DNA of 64,000 bases from Nemopilema nomurai. Lineage: Eukaryota; Cnidaria; Scyphozoa; Rhizostomeae; Rhizostomatidae. Positions 1 to 10,002 of the stretch are shown one piece after another. The notes below the pieces were generated by a model that saw only the letters and a program-made list of their open reading frames with translations, was not told the origin of the DNA and ran no database searches. Location: NCBI GenBank assembly GCA_003864495.1, contig ML133400.1, forward strand, positions 550,575-614,574, in the 5' to 3' direction. The first letter of the stretch is position 1; each line of letters begins with the position of its first letter. Both the position numbers and the translations under genes were made by a program.

Positions 1-1560
1 TACGGCCTTCCCAACTGCTTGATCGACGGCGAGGAATTATTCCTCTGAATGAATGGTGAGTAGGATAAATCGTCATTGAGTTTTAAAGTTAGAAATTCCG
101 TATTCGCTTTGCATCGTGGCTGTTTTCAGGTACCATAACCTGATAAAAGTTTTCCAAAAATGGCCTAGCCTAGGCTGATGAGTTTTGTGGGCAAAGTTAA
201 AATATGACTTGCCAAAACGAAAACGGCTTGGGGTTGGTTTATATTTTTATTGTTATTAATTCTTAGGTGTGTGTGTGGTAAGTGTCAAACTGGGCTTCTT
301 GTTGGTGCAAGGGAGTACCGATGCTGCCAAGGAAGTCCATGGGAAGCTTGTACTGCGGCGTATCGGAAGCTTGTTTTTGAGGGCATCACGGACCGGGTGT
401 ACATTGAATCCAAAAATCACGCTCTTTTTGGTCAGGCTCTTCAAGTTGAACGAAGTCGCTTATCTGGCTTTCTGTTTCTACTTTTGCAGTTGAAGTGGAT
501 GCAACATCGGATAAACTTGTCGCCTCAGTAGTCGATGGTCTCTCATCAATGTTTGTTCCTTTTATGAGCTGTGGAGGATATTTCGTACTGGTTTTTAACA
601 AATACTTGTGAATCACGTTTACCTAACAATAAACTTTGAAATGTGAAAGCTATAAAATGAAAATAATAAAGAGAAATAATTAAATATGTACACATGTTTT
701 GTTTTTGTTAATCAATTTTCTCGCTTGAATTTTGCATCTGTACCCCAAAGAAAGTTTTAATTAAATATTTTAAACATTACAGGAGATATTGAATTAGTTT
801 GATTATGTATTGCAATTATTTTAGAAAGTTATCAAACTAACTGAAAAATTAACATCAGGGATGTTTTAATGTACAAAAATGCTGACATTGCATTGGTGAG
901 GCAAGGAGTGCCTAATGTAGTAGATTGTCCAGTTACCAGGAACTTCTAGTATCTGTCAAGGCCATCAGAAGCAGGAGTCTGGAGCCCCCAATACTATATA
1001 TGCCTTAAAATAGTGTACTGGCGGGGAAGCAATACAATAGGCAGTTATCCAAAACAATATCAAACATATTACTCACCATGAGCTTTTGACGCTTGCCAAG
1101 CTCTTCGTCTTGTTTTGGTTTGCGGACTGAAGGTACAGCATCTCATCAAAGGAATGTTTGGTGTTTCTGGTGTCAAAAACAGGTATCGAGGAGAACGTCA
1201 AAACTTGTGCAAAGTTAAACAATGCATCGAGCTTCTATTGGTGCAGCAGTTTTCAGACATTGCTTGAGTAATAATAATGCAAAAAACCCCTCTCGGGGAG
1301 AACAGTTGTGCCATCACATAGTCAAACCATACAGCAGCTCAGTTCTATTTGAACGATACACAACCACTTTACGTCACAGAGGTCATGTGACCGCCTGCCC
1401 GACCGCGTTTTTCTTTTGACACATTTTGGCCAAAGTGAGTGTCAGAAAACCCCAATTTTCGAGAAAAGTAGGTCGAAAATGAAAAATCGAAGTTCACCAT
1501 CGTTACCAGCGATGTTTAGTTGATAGTTTAAGCGAATAAAATTTTTCGTGTCATATGCAC
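1..1560. other. Unique left flank outside the tandem units
   Basis: This stretch has no counterpart before units 2 or 3, so it lies outside the duplication. Apart from the minus-strand ORF at 386-616 it is AT-rich with no long frame. A more GC-rich patch around 1370-1410 holds a GTCATGTGAC sequence resembling a bHLH-zip site and a short CCCC-tctc-GGGG-type hairpin at about 1288. These could be promoter elements but nothing ties them to a gene. Confidence 0.6.
386..616 (-). CDS. Candidate exon, uncharacterised Ser/Thr-rich protein fragment
   Basis: An open frame of 76 codons on the minus strand is rich in Ser, Thr, Glu and Asp (for example STSTAKVETESQISDF) and has the look of a disordered coding segment rather than random AT-rich DNA. 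An overlapping minus frame at 256-444 continues open past its end, so a frameshift or a splice near 385-440 is possible. I recognise no domain, and no clear start context or splice pair fixes its borders. It may be part of a gene or transposon extending out of the window to the left. Confidence 0.3.
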   Translation of the reverse strand: MIHKYLLKTSTKYPPQLIKGTNIDERPSTTEATSLSDVASTSTAKVETESQISDFVQLEEPDQKERDFWIQCTPGP

Positions 1561-1637
1561 TTTAAGGGAATCGGTAAAGGTGAGACTACTCTTGCTTATT
1601 CGATAAAAAAAGTGTCCGATTCAAAATTATTTTTCAA

Positions 1638-1826
1638 ATGTTTCGAATGTCTGCTTTAAAATTTAAAGAATTAGCAAAATATGTTGCTCTCCTGGAGCTT
1701 GTTAGTGTAGTAGAATTACGGCTTTACCCCGACAAAAATAATATAAAAATGAGATTATTGCATGTGAGCAGACGCGCATGTACCCCTTTCATCAACTCTG
1801 CTCACCCATCGAGAAATGAGTATTGA
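1638..1826 (+). CDS. Short ORF of unknown function (unit 1)
   Basis: A 62-codon ORF with an ATG start encodes a peptide with a hydrophobic centre (YVALLELVSVVEL). The same frame is present in unit 3 (46673-46858), where it is open further upstream; in unit 2 a single-base loss (ATATAAAATG against ATATAAAAATG) shifts the end. No family recognised. It may be an exon or a leftover of a transposon, and coding status is doubtful. Confidence 0.15.
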   Translation: MFRMSALKFKELAKYVALLELVSVVELRLYPDKNNIKMRLLHVSRRACTPFINSAHPSRNEY

Positions 1827-1844
1827 CAATAAAGGCATAGTTCT

Positions 1845-2194
1845 GAATTGAACCCTTGCGCTTAGCTACTGTGGAGCAGAGAAAACATACTCCAATCTCT
1901 GCCAAAAGTCTTGGAACACTTGCTCTAATTTACGCATCGCGCAGCGTGCTTAATCACCTCGCCCCTCAAACAATGTTGTGTAGCGCAAAAAAAAATAACT
2001 CTACAAACTCAAGTGATGAATTTACATATAGCTATGGCTTTCACCTAACGATCCAACAATGTTTTAGGGGGAAGGGGTTGCAACCTAAAAGGAGACGCAG
2101 GAATAGAACGGGGGTTGAAAAATCACTTAATGTTCAAGGTGTTCCATTACTTTTGGCAGAGATTGTAGCTTCTTTCTTGGAGGATCTGCTTTAG
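1845..2194 (+). pseudogene. Frameshifted copy of a 127-codon unknown ORF
   Basis: The frame is open after a TGA just before position 1847 and has no ATG near its start, so it would be an internal exon if real. It is basic in the middle (KRRRRNRTGVEKS). Relative to units 2 and 3, one A is missing in GTTCCATTAC (unit 2: GTTCCAATTAC), which shifts the frame and truncates the product to 112 codons. No domain recognised. Confidence 0.3.
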
Positions 2195-2361
2195 ACGCCT
2201 TTCTTGTGTCAACCAACATTCTTCTGCAGTCACAATGAACCAAGACTGTACCAATAGGGGATTATTCAAGTAGCTAAAGAAGAAGTTAACACTGCGTCTA
2301 TTATGGACGTCTATCATAAATACATTTCGACTTAAAATGCTCCAAACTTTATTACATTTAA

Positions 2362-2595
2362 TCACATAGTATCACCAGCACTAATTGATAAAACGTACCT
2401 TTGCAAGTCAGCAAAATCTCTTTCTTCACTGACTCGGGTCTGTGTTTTCAGTCCTTTCATCCTTACCTTCACCGCTGACTCTTTCTCGAATCCTTCGTTA
2501 CATAAGGCACACACTCCATTTATTGCATAATTATCTGCGCGCCATTTCAATATTCGCTTGGCCTTTTCTTTATTCCACCTTTTAATTGAACTCAC
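2362..2595 (-). CDS. Candidate minus-strand exon with CxxC motif (unit 1)
   Basis: The frame reads as a compact coding segment with a CALC motif (NGVCALCNEGFEK), basic and acidic residues in alternation, and two possible splice donors: GTAAGG after SAVK and GTACGT after CAAAG. In unit 3 the same segment is open (47395-47583); in unit 2 a deletion of about 20 bp removes the CALC motif (around 26790). Family not recognised. It lies on the same strand as the exons at 6252-6391 and 16932-17119, so one gene spanning the unit on the minus strand is possible. Confidence 0.35.
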   Translation of the reverse strand: MSSIKRWNKEKAKRILKWRADNYAINGVCALCNEGFEKESAVKVRMKGLKTQTRVSEERDFADLQRYVLSISAGDTM

Positions 2596-3799
2596 TTACT
2601 AACGGTAAACATGTTTAAAAAAGTTGTACATAATGCATTTTCCTTTCAGAAGATGTACATGTTATGTAGTTTTGGCGAAAAAAAGATTTGATTCCCTGTT
2701 GTCGGTTGGCCACTATGGGGCTCGCCCATATATGGGGTTTCCAATTCCCAATTAATGGGGCGTTTTTGTCATATCTAACATAGAATAGAACATCTGTGCC
2801 AAATTACAGACTTATATCATATTTGTCAGGATTAGAGCGTTTCAACACCCAATTCCACTACACTATGTGAGCTGTCGTCAATTCCAGTGTTCCAATCTTT
2901 TCCTTCATTTTCCAGCATATCTCCTACCTGCACCCGAGCATTTTAGAGTAGTAGGGTTTAGTCTTCAGTACTCGAAATCTCGAAACCTTCTGTGGAGAAA
3001 AAGTTGGTCAGAAAAGTAAGGTTGGCCACTTTTTTTCTAAACGCCACCCAACAAAAATGGTCCAGCCATATCACTGTCAAGAGACCTTCATAAATGCCAT
3101 ATTTGTCAAGAAGCAACGCCAGAAATCAAACGTTTCTTTGGCGGTTTTACCACCATCTTAAGGAAAGTATAGCTTGCGTGACGATGGCATTTTAATGCAA
3201 TACTCGCTTTACTAGGACTAGAATGCTGTCTGTCAAACTACAGACAACTTTTCATTTATTCACATCTTTTTGTATTTCTCGCGTACTATGTCGCAAATTA
3301 TATTGTATGTTGCATTCTGCAAACCATAATCTTCCAGAAATCTTATGCAATAATATGGACTGAAAAGTCCAAATATCTATATCGAGAACAAAACGTCTTG
3401 AGCTCAAGTTTTTTTACATTTGATTGTTTTTTGCCCTTCTACTGAAATGGATATCATAGAGTGTTTGTCAAATACCTTTATTCAATAATTGCTGTTTATT
3501 CAATCAAAATTTCCGCACACTCAGGAAAGAGAAGCGGTTAATGCTTTGAAAAAGTTGCGGTTGCTGCCTTTTCGGTATATCAGTACTGGAAGGAAAAGTG
3601 AACCCTCATTGATGGTAGGGAAAACAGGGGCAGATCTAAGCCTCCGCATACATTACACATGAGACAGTCAATTCTTGTCACATTACATTGAATGCATTCG
3701 AGTACCAATTCTTGCTGAAACAAACCGCCACTTCAATCACTGCTTTAAAAAGGAGTGGATCGAGCAACTGGACTTTGTTTTTTGAAGCCATGATAGCGG
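2596..3799. other. No gene seen; AT-rich spacer
   Basis: No frame of convincing length or composition. A locally GC-richer patch at 2695-2765 contains repeated TGGGG words. Unit 2 has the same sequence (26880-28090) with one extra copy of CTTTTCATTTATTCACAT near 27530, a slippage duplication. Unit 3 has lost most of this spacer. Confidence 0.5.
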
Positions 3800-4111
3800 T
3801 CACCTTGATGTGACCACCTTTCTGTAATCACATGAGACCACAGTTCCACATTTGTTTGAACAAAGCACGCCACTTGTTGGGAATCTAGAATACCATCGAA
3901 ATTTCATTATAAAGTCTTCATGTTGTGTATTTATATTTATCTGCAAACTAATGAACCAAAATGAATAGGTTACATGATTCCTAGCGTATCTGAGCTTTGT
4001 AATTCGGGAGAGGGACATGTCAAACTTTAGCAGAACACTTAACGGAGCATCTATACATTGATTCTTGTCTGGACCAAAACAGACAGATTTACGGCTCCTT
4101 TGGTGAAGCAT
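3800..4111 (-). CDS. Candidate minus-strand ORF of unknown function (unit 1)
   Basis: Open for 103 codons; the first half (CFGPDKNQCIDAPLSVLL) looks more protein-like than the second. The same frame is open in unit 3 (48067-48384) but broken by indels in unit 2 (28118-28339). Several amino-acid changes separate units 1 and 3. I recognise no domain, and the three-way comparison does not show constraint. Confidence 0.25.
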   Translation of the reverse strand: MLHQRSRKSVCFGPDKNQCIDAPLSVLLKFDMSLSRITKLRYARNHVTYSFWFISLQININTQHEDFIMKFRWYSRFPTSGVLCSNKCGTVVSCDYRKVVTSR

Positions 4112-6251
4112 ATTTTTCAGTTAAGAAGCTAAAAATGATGTGACAGCGAAGTTAAAAGTAATATATTTTCTTCCAAAAGGGTAAGGAAAGCAGGAATTTA
4201 CAGATCATTCTGCGATTGGCAAAATAAACTTCACGAAAAGATGGCCAAATCTTCTTTGTATTGTTGTTCACAAAGGAATAAGATACTTTAGCCCACACTT
4301 AGCTGAAGTCCCTTGTAGCCTCATAGTCCATGGTAGCCCTTATCAAATGGGAAAAGCGAGAGACTTTAGTGGATAATCGTTTGGGCACGGAATTCAATTA
4401 AGCTCAAGAATAGAAAGTTCAGAGAAATACTTCGTTTTCTATTCCAATTACGTTTTCACCGAAACTAAATTTCTAAGTCCTGTTTAATTATTAATTAAAG
4501 ATAGAGATGTTGCTTGTTAGAATTGGCTGGCTGTGATAACGACCACTCAGAGCAAATATAAATTTGTGTCTAATTAAGCATTCGTCAGTCATCCTTTTAA
4601 CTGAAAGTCTCACAATACGAGAAACGAGATGGTTTTTCTGTTAGGTAATGCAAGATGGTTTTTCAAGAAAAGTATTGAAGTCTTTTGACTTGAAGCGTAG
4701 GCGTACTTGAAGCATGGAACTTTCCTCCGACAGAATGATAATGCATATCACAAGAATCTACTAAATGTTTCTTAACCATAATTATAAATGGAGTACAACG
4801 GATATTTATCTGACAAGAGCTTGTTGCATTGAAAAGAGTTGATAAAAAGCCAGTTGAAAGAAAGTCTAGTTATCGCATTTTATGAAAATAATTCACAAAG
4901 CTATAGGCATATTTCAATAGAAGAGCAAGTACAGGTAGCATTCTTACATCAGCAATGAAGCCTAGGTTGATGGTACAATAAATTTCAGTTTAACTCTTAC
5001 TGTATAAAAGATAGTTCTCACTATGATTTCAAGGTGACTGCCACACTTAACGTTAATTGGAATGACTCATCGATCATCAGGTTCCCGTCGCAGAGGCCAT
5101 CAAGTTCTCCTCGCAGATATTTGGCTTAACTAAAAGCATATTTCGCTACCTTTTTATCAAGACGATGGAATGGTACATTCGTAAAACGCGTTCTAGTCAC
5201 AATTTTCGCCGTAAGCACTATGACACCAAGGGGATAGAATGCGTACAAAGCAGCAATTCTTACTTTTTGGTTGCAACCAGGATGAGGTATGCACATTGGT
5301 AGAGGGTTGTAATTTGATTCATGTACATTGGTCGTGTTTTGCTTCGTTTAATGAACAGAATTTCTCATTTTTGTTTCTTGTCTTTCGTTGGCTAATTTTC
5401 ACAGGCTGTTTTCCGTTCACAACCATGTGAGGAACATTTTCTAGAATTAAAACAAATTGGTTAGAAAAAACACTAGTTGAGTTTTATCATGATGGAAAGA
5501 AAAATTTACAGATAGACTAAGCCATCGAAAGATAGTATGAAGCTCTTCGTGTTTCTACACATTTCCCTGCGAAAATGATACCAAATAAACTACAAGTACC
5601 AGATTTTATACTGCTCCTCATACGCAACATCTCATCTAGGATTGTAGAATGTCTTTTTTGCCGTGTCAAAACTGCAACATAAAGAAGTGAGAATACAGGA
5701 CTTACCTGGTACAGATAAAAAGCCTCTTTGTCTTCTTCTCCAATGGGGTCTCCCAAACCTTAGCCACAAATGCAGTCTTTCTATTTTCGTTCTTGTTGCT
5801 AGTTATTTATCTAAATATGCTGGCCATGATACCGTCTTTTCAAATGACCCAACCACATCTAAAGAGAAACGAGGTGCAACATGATTAGAGCTTTAATAAA
5901 AAGAAGAAGATCTTTCTAAGAATAAGTTGATTTTGCGAGACTTTTTACGGGGTCAGGGTGTAGAAGGTTTCGTTTTGCCTTTCTGTGTTCACAACCAATG
6001 TGTACTAATCATTGCTCCCTTGTAATGTCACTAGGTTTCACAGCTTGAGGTTGGAACTTTCGCCATCAAAACAAGACAGCATGGATCTATGTCTTTACAT
6101 TTTCCGTTTCAAAAATAATGCTTTTCCTTTCAATATCCAATGTCTTTCTTTATAAATCCAAGGAAGGAGATCTCAAGTCAAAGAAATTAAACAAAGACAC
6201 GGCTAAATATACAAGAATTATAGTAAAAAAGTACCAAAATCTTATCAGTAC
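4112..6251. other. Intergenic or intronic, no supported gene
   Basis: Short frames only. At 5672-5705 the minus strand shows a perfect GTAAGT...TTGCAG pair only 34 nt apart between two open stretches (5517-5671 and 5706-5756), which is shorter than a normal animal intron. Units 2 and 3 carry about 313 bp more than unit 1 at position 5606 (29849-30161 and about 49880-50191). Confidence 0.4.
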
Positions 6252-6391
6252 CTGATTTAGGAAACAAATAGCTCTGAAACATCACTGCATCAACTCCCTT
6301 GGCTCCAAGCAATAAGAAAGAGTACTTTTGATTCTTTTGATTGTTCCAAAACATTGTCTGAACTGCAACCTCTTCCCACTCAACCCATTGT
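6252..6391 (-). pseudogene. Exon-like segment (QWVEWEE exon), decayed unit 1 copy
   Basis: On the minus strand a 140-bp segment is bounded by an acceptor (CATTTCGCAG) and a donor (CAG/GTACTGATAAG). The frame begins QWVEWEEVAVQTMFWNN, which is far richer in Trp, Glu and Val than the AT-rich background and looks like folded-protein coding sequence. Unit 1 has several replacement changes clustered near the donor (KTF to VMF, PKP to PKS) compared with units 2 and 3, suggesting loss of constraint. Protein family not recognised. Confidence 0.45.
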
Positions 6392-6463
6392 CTGCGAAAT
6401 GACATGCTTCGTGAAACTAAGCATTGAACATTGAAAGAGGAAGGTGATTAAGGATAAAAACAG

Positions 6464-6530
6464 CCTAAGGTACCTGAAAAGCGTTTATCAACGTTCAAAT
6501 ACCCTAACCCAAGTGAAGAATGAAGACGCA
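6464..6530 (+). repeat. Diverged relative of the satellite core
   Basis: The segment around CCTAAGGTACCTGAAAAGCG, preceded by ACTAAGCATTGAAC, aligns with the monomer sequence ACTAAACATTGAAC...CCTAAGGCACCTGAAACGACG of the array that starts 400 bp downstream. It is an old outlying monomer. The equivalents in units 2 and 3 are at about 31018 and 51046. Confidence 0.5.
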
Positions 6531-6859
6531 TATGAAGAGTGAGGACAACTGAAAGCATGAGCTACTTGCAACTTTATCAATGATAGGGGCCTAGAAAGAA
6601 TACAACGAAAAAAAATTTCTTGGCTACTTACCACCTCTCTCAGGTTAGAAGAAGTTGTAAATCGTCCTGAAAAGCCTCAGCATCCCTTTCCAACAGTCGT
6701 CCTGAATCCCCAACTATGCTTAAATTGAAGAAACGTAACCCTTAGCCACGGAAGACAGAGGGAGCATAAGGAAAATCAAACATATCAGTAACACTAGGTG
6801 TACTCACTCCTAATCATTGGTTAATTCGTAAAAATCGCATTTCCCCATGGATATCTCGT

Positions 6860-8600
6860 CGAGATATGCCTATTCAATGCTGTTGCGTATGTAGCCAACA
6901 GGCTGAGGTCATACTAGAGCGTTGAACGGGGGACTGTGATCACAAATAACACAATAACCTAAGGCACCTGAAACGACGTTTCTCATCACCCCTATGCCCT
7001 ACTTCAAGGTGATGAATGGTGATGGAACACCGTCATGCGAAACAGGTAGAAAACGAACTACCCTAAATTACAATTTACAATTACTTTAATCATTACTTTA
7101 ATTATGACTTAATATACCATTACGTTATTTGTAGTTGTTCCAAATTATTGGTTAAATTGCGAAGTTAGTCCCCGTGAATATCCCTAGACCTCGTTCGAGA
7201 TACGCCTATTCAAAGCTGCTGCGTACAGAGCCAATGGGCTGAGGTCGTACTAGAACGTTGAACGGAGGACTGTGACCACAAATAACACAATAACCTAAGG
7301 CACCTGAAACGACGTTTCTCATCACCCCTATGCCCTAATTCAAGGTAATGAATGGTGATGGAACACCGTCATGCGAAACAGGTAGGAAACAAACTACCTA
7401 AATTACCATTTACCATTACTTTAATCATTACTCTAATTATGAATAAAATAACTTTTTATTTTATTTGTAGTCGTTCCAAATTATTGGTTAAACTGCAAAA
7501 TTTGTCCCCGTGAATATCCCTATACCTCGTCGAGATACGCCTATTCAATGCTCCTGCTTATATAACCAATGGGCTATGATCATACTAAAGCGTTGAACGG
7601 GGAAATGTGATCACAAATAACACAACAACCTAAGGCACCTGAAACGACGTTTCTCATCGCCCCTATGCCCCACTTCAAGGCGATGAATGGTGATGGAACA
7701 CCGTCATGCGAAACAGGTAGGAAACAAACTACCCAAGTCACTACTTAACACTATGATACATGTAGTTGCTCCAAATTATTGGTTTATTGGTGAAAACTCT
7801 CCCACTTGGTATCGCATAACCGTCCTACGTACCTATTCAATGTTCTTCTATACTGACCGAGGGGCCATAGTCGGTACTAAACATTGAACTGGGGATTGTG
7901 ATTACAAAAACACAACAACCTAAGGCACCTGAAACGACGTTTCTCATCGCCCCTATGCCCCACTTGAAGGCGATGAATGGTGATGGAACACCGTCATGCG
8001 AAACAGGTAGGACACAAACTACCCAAGCTACTACAATATGATACATGTAGTTGCTCCAAATTATTGGTTTATTGGTAAAAACTCTCCCACTTGGTATCGC
8101 ATAACCGTCCTACGTACCTATTCAATGTTCTTCTGTACTGACCGAGGGGCCATAGTCGGTACTAAACATTGAACTGGGGATTGTGATTACAAAAACACAA
8201 CAACCTAAGGCACCTGAAACGACGTTTCTCATCGCCCCTATGCCCCACTTGAAGGCGATGAATGGTGATGGAACACCGTCATGCGAAACAGGTAGGAAAC
8301 AAACTACCCAAGCTACTACTTAACACTATGATACATGTAGTTGCTCCAAATTATTGGTTTATTGGTAAAAACTCTCCCACTTGGTATCGCATAACCGTCC
8401 TACGATACCTATTCAATGTTCTTCTGTACTGACCGAGGGGCCATAGTCGGTACTAAACATTGAACTGGGGATTGTGATTACAAAAACACAACAACCTAAG
8501 GCACCTGAAACGACGTTTCTCATCGCCCCTACGCCTCACTTCAAGACGATGAATGGTGATGGAACACCGTCATGCGAAACAGGTAGGAAACAAACTACTC
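6860..8600 (+). repeat. Structured tandem satellite, unit 1 array (6 monomers)
   Basis: Conserved cores beginning CCTAAGGCACCTGAAACGAC lie at 6959, 7294, 7629, 7919, 8204 and 8495, giving two monomer lengths: 335 bp in the first part and 285-291 bp in the second. The longer type has an extra AT-rich linker. The core of about 90 bp is better kept than the linkers and contains two adjacent hairpins: TCATCRCC pairing with GGYGATGA (6983-6990/7008-7015 in the first monomer) and ATGGTG pairing with CACCGT right after it. ORFs across it only reflect the repetition. Confidence 0.9.
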
Positions 8601-8869
8601 AAACTAATACTTATAATATGCAAAACAACAATATAAAAAAATCAAAGCGCGCTAGTGAGCAAAACCACTCACTGCTTTTCTCCTGATGAAAATTTTTCCA
8701 AAATTATTCATTTCCGTCCCTTGGAGTCCATCCTCACCATCCGCCAACTGAACTAAAGACGGAAAAACAGGATGATTAAGTTCAATAAGTGAGATGTTAT
8801 AAAGGTGAAATATTTTCTGTATACTTATTTCCGATATACCTTTTAATGTACATCTTTAGACCTGTCGAG

Positions 8870-9060
8870 TTGCCTATTTACTGTGTACAGATACGACGGG
8901 CAATTGTCGGTATTTATCACTGAACAGTGAACCATAATTACAAACAGGACAAGAACTTAGGCAGCCTGAAACTGTGCTAATCATCGCCCTTTTCCCTTCG
9001 GAACAATGAATCGTGTGATATTACTGGCCCTGCTAAATCATTTGTAAATAACGAAGCCTT
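8870..9060 (+). repeat. Degenerate satellite monomer at the array edge
   Basis: The stretch with CTGAACAGTGAACCATAATT, then TTAGGCAGCCTGAAACTG and AATCATCGCCC aligns along its whole length with the monomers upstream but at much lower similarity. Equivalent remnants are at about 33080-33260 and 53000-53180. It marks the old edge of the array, where exchange no longer homogenises copies. Confidence 0.6.
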
Positions 9061-9159
9061 TCTTCCAGTTTTGCAATTGCCATTAGGTGAGTACTAGGGG
9101 CTTTCCCGAGTGTTTTTTGAAAACAGGCTTTTAAATTTCGTTCTTGTTCGTTTATCTAC

Positions 9160-9462
9160 TTGTCTTTCTTTTGTCCCTTGCCCTTGATCGCCCAAATCAA
9201 TTTTGTTTGATTTGTTACATGTTGTTGGTAACACTCACGTTCTTTGGGGAGAACTGTTGCCTACATTTGTGTTGGTAGTACTTGCCTTTCTTTTGTCCCT
9301 TGTTGGTAGTGCTTGTCTGTCTTGTCTTTTGTCCCTGTACGTGTTGGTAGTACTTGTCTTTCTTTTGTCCCTTGCCCTTGATCGCCCAAATCAATTTTGT
9401 TTGATTTGTTATATTTTGTTGGTAACACTCACGTTCTTTGGGGAGAACTGTTGCGTCATCGT
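9160..9462 (+). repeat. 194-bp tandem duplication with inner short repeats
   Basis: The segment starting CCCTTGATCGCCCAAATCAA at 9181 returns at 9375 and continues through TTTGGGGAGAACTGTTGC. Between the copies lie three imperfect units of GTTGGTAGTACTTG...TCTTTTGTCCC. Unit 2 has only one copy (about 33385-33470), so the duplication arose in unit 1 after the large duplication. The long frames on both strands here are by-products. Confidence 0.8.
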
Positions 9463-9762
9463 AGGACAACGTTTATAGCTATGATTACCTTGGCAAGCAG
9501 AGGTGAAGGATAATTCTCAGGTTTAACTTCAATCAGTTTTATGGATATTCTCTGAGATGTTTCCTCTCTTTGCTAAATAACATAATCTCCCGGGTCGAGT
9601 TCCCATCTTTCCACCTAATTAAATTCCCAAAATATTTCAATATGGCAATAGTTGATGCAGTTTGTATAGTCGACATTCTACCCAGTATAAGCACTTTATG
9701 AAAAACTTAATGAAAAGTAACTTGCAAGATCATTTCTTAACAAAGAACCAAACTTAACTTAG

Positions 9763-9767
9763 GCATA
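9763..9767 (+). repeat. Copia target duplication, left copy (unit 1)
   Basis: GCATA directly before the 5' LTR (with one extra A) matches GCATA at 15843-15847 directly after the 3' LTR. Five bp is the target duplication made by Ty1/copia integrases. In unit 3 the empty site reads with a single GCATA at about 53251. Confidence 0.7.
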
Positions 9768-9768
9768 A

Positions 9769-9874
9769 TGTTAAACTGTCATATTTCATGTTAGTAGCCT
9801 CGTATTGAATAGGGGTTGGCTTGGAAGAGTGCCTAAATGCATAAACATGTGTTTCATTATGGTGTCATCTTTTC
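9769..9874 (+). repeat. Copia 5' LTR (unit 1)
   Basis: Starts TGTTAAACTG and aligns with the 3' LTR at 15756, sharing TTTCATGTT, TATTGAATAGGG and TGTTTCATTATG. It carries about 24 bp (GAAGAGTGCCTAAATGCATA and neighbours) absent from the 3' LTR. The right border is set by the primer site at 9876. Confidence 0.8.
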
Positions 9875-9875
9875 G

Positions 9876-9887
9876 TGGTAGCAGAGG
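9876..9887 (+). promoter_or_regulatory. Copia primer-binding site for initiator tRNA-Met
   Basis: TGGTAGCAGAGG follows the 5' LTR directly and is complementary to the 3' end (…CCTCTGCTACCA) of animal initiator tRNA-Met. Twelve consecutive matches beginning with TGG at the LTR edge are the classical arrangement for reverse-transcription priming. The unit 2 copy is at 33991-34002. Confidence 0.8.
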
Positions 9888-10002
9888 GTAGTTGTGCAAA
9901 ATGAAAGTCAGCAAAACGTTTATAGATGGAAGAAAGTGTATGTTTTTAAATCGGCGGATCGGCGGATTATCAGAGTTGGATTCAGCGTGAGAGAATTTCA
10001 AA

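Noticed and set aside
5672..5705. 34-nt intron on the minus strand
   Set aside because: GT and AG borders are perfect, but it is shorter than normal animal introns and no joined frame looks protein-like.
6960..7040. C/D box snoRNA in the satellite core
   Set aside because: A TGATGA box C is seen only in the minority subfamily and CTGA lies upstream instead of downstream of it.
6860..8600. CRISPR array
   Set aside because: Monomers of 290-335 bp with similar linkers, in eukaryotic DNA; spacers are not unique and repeats are too long.
8474..8686. Protein-coding ORFs inside the satellite (both strands)
   Set aside because: They repeat with every monomer, have no start or splice support, and the plus reading needs an 82-nt exon that would shift frame at each repeat.
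9203..9478. Membrane protein ORF
   Set aside because: Hydrophobic Leu/Val runs come from the CTTGTCTTTCTTTTGTCCC repeats; unit 2 lacks the duplication.
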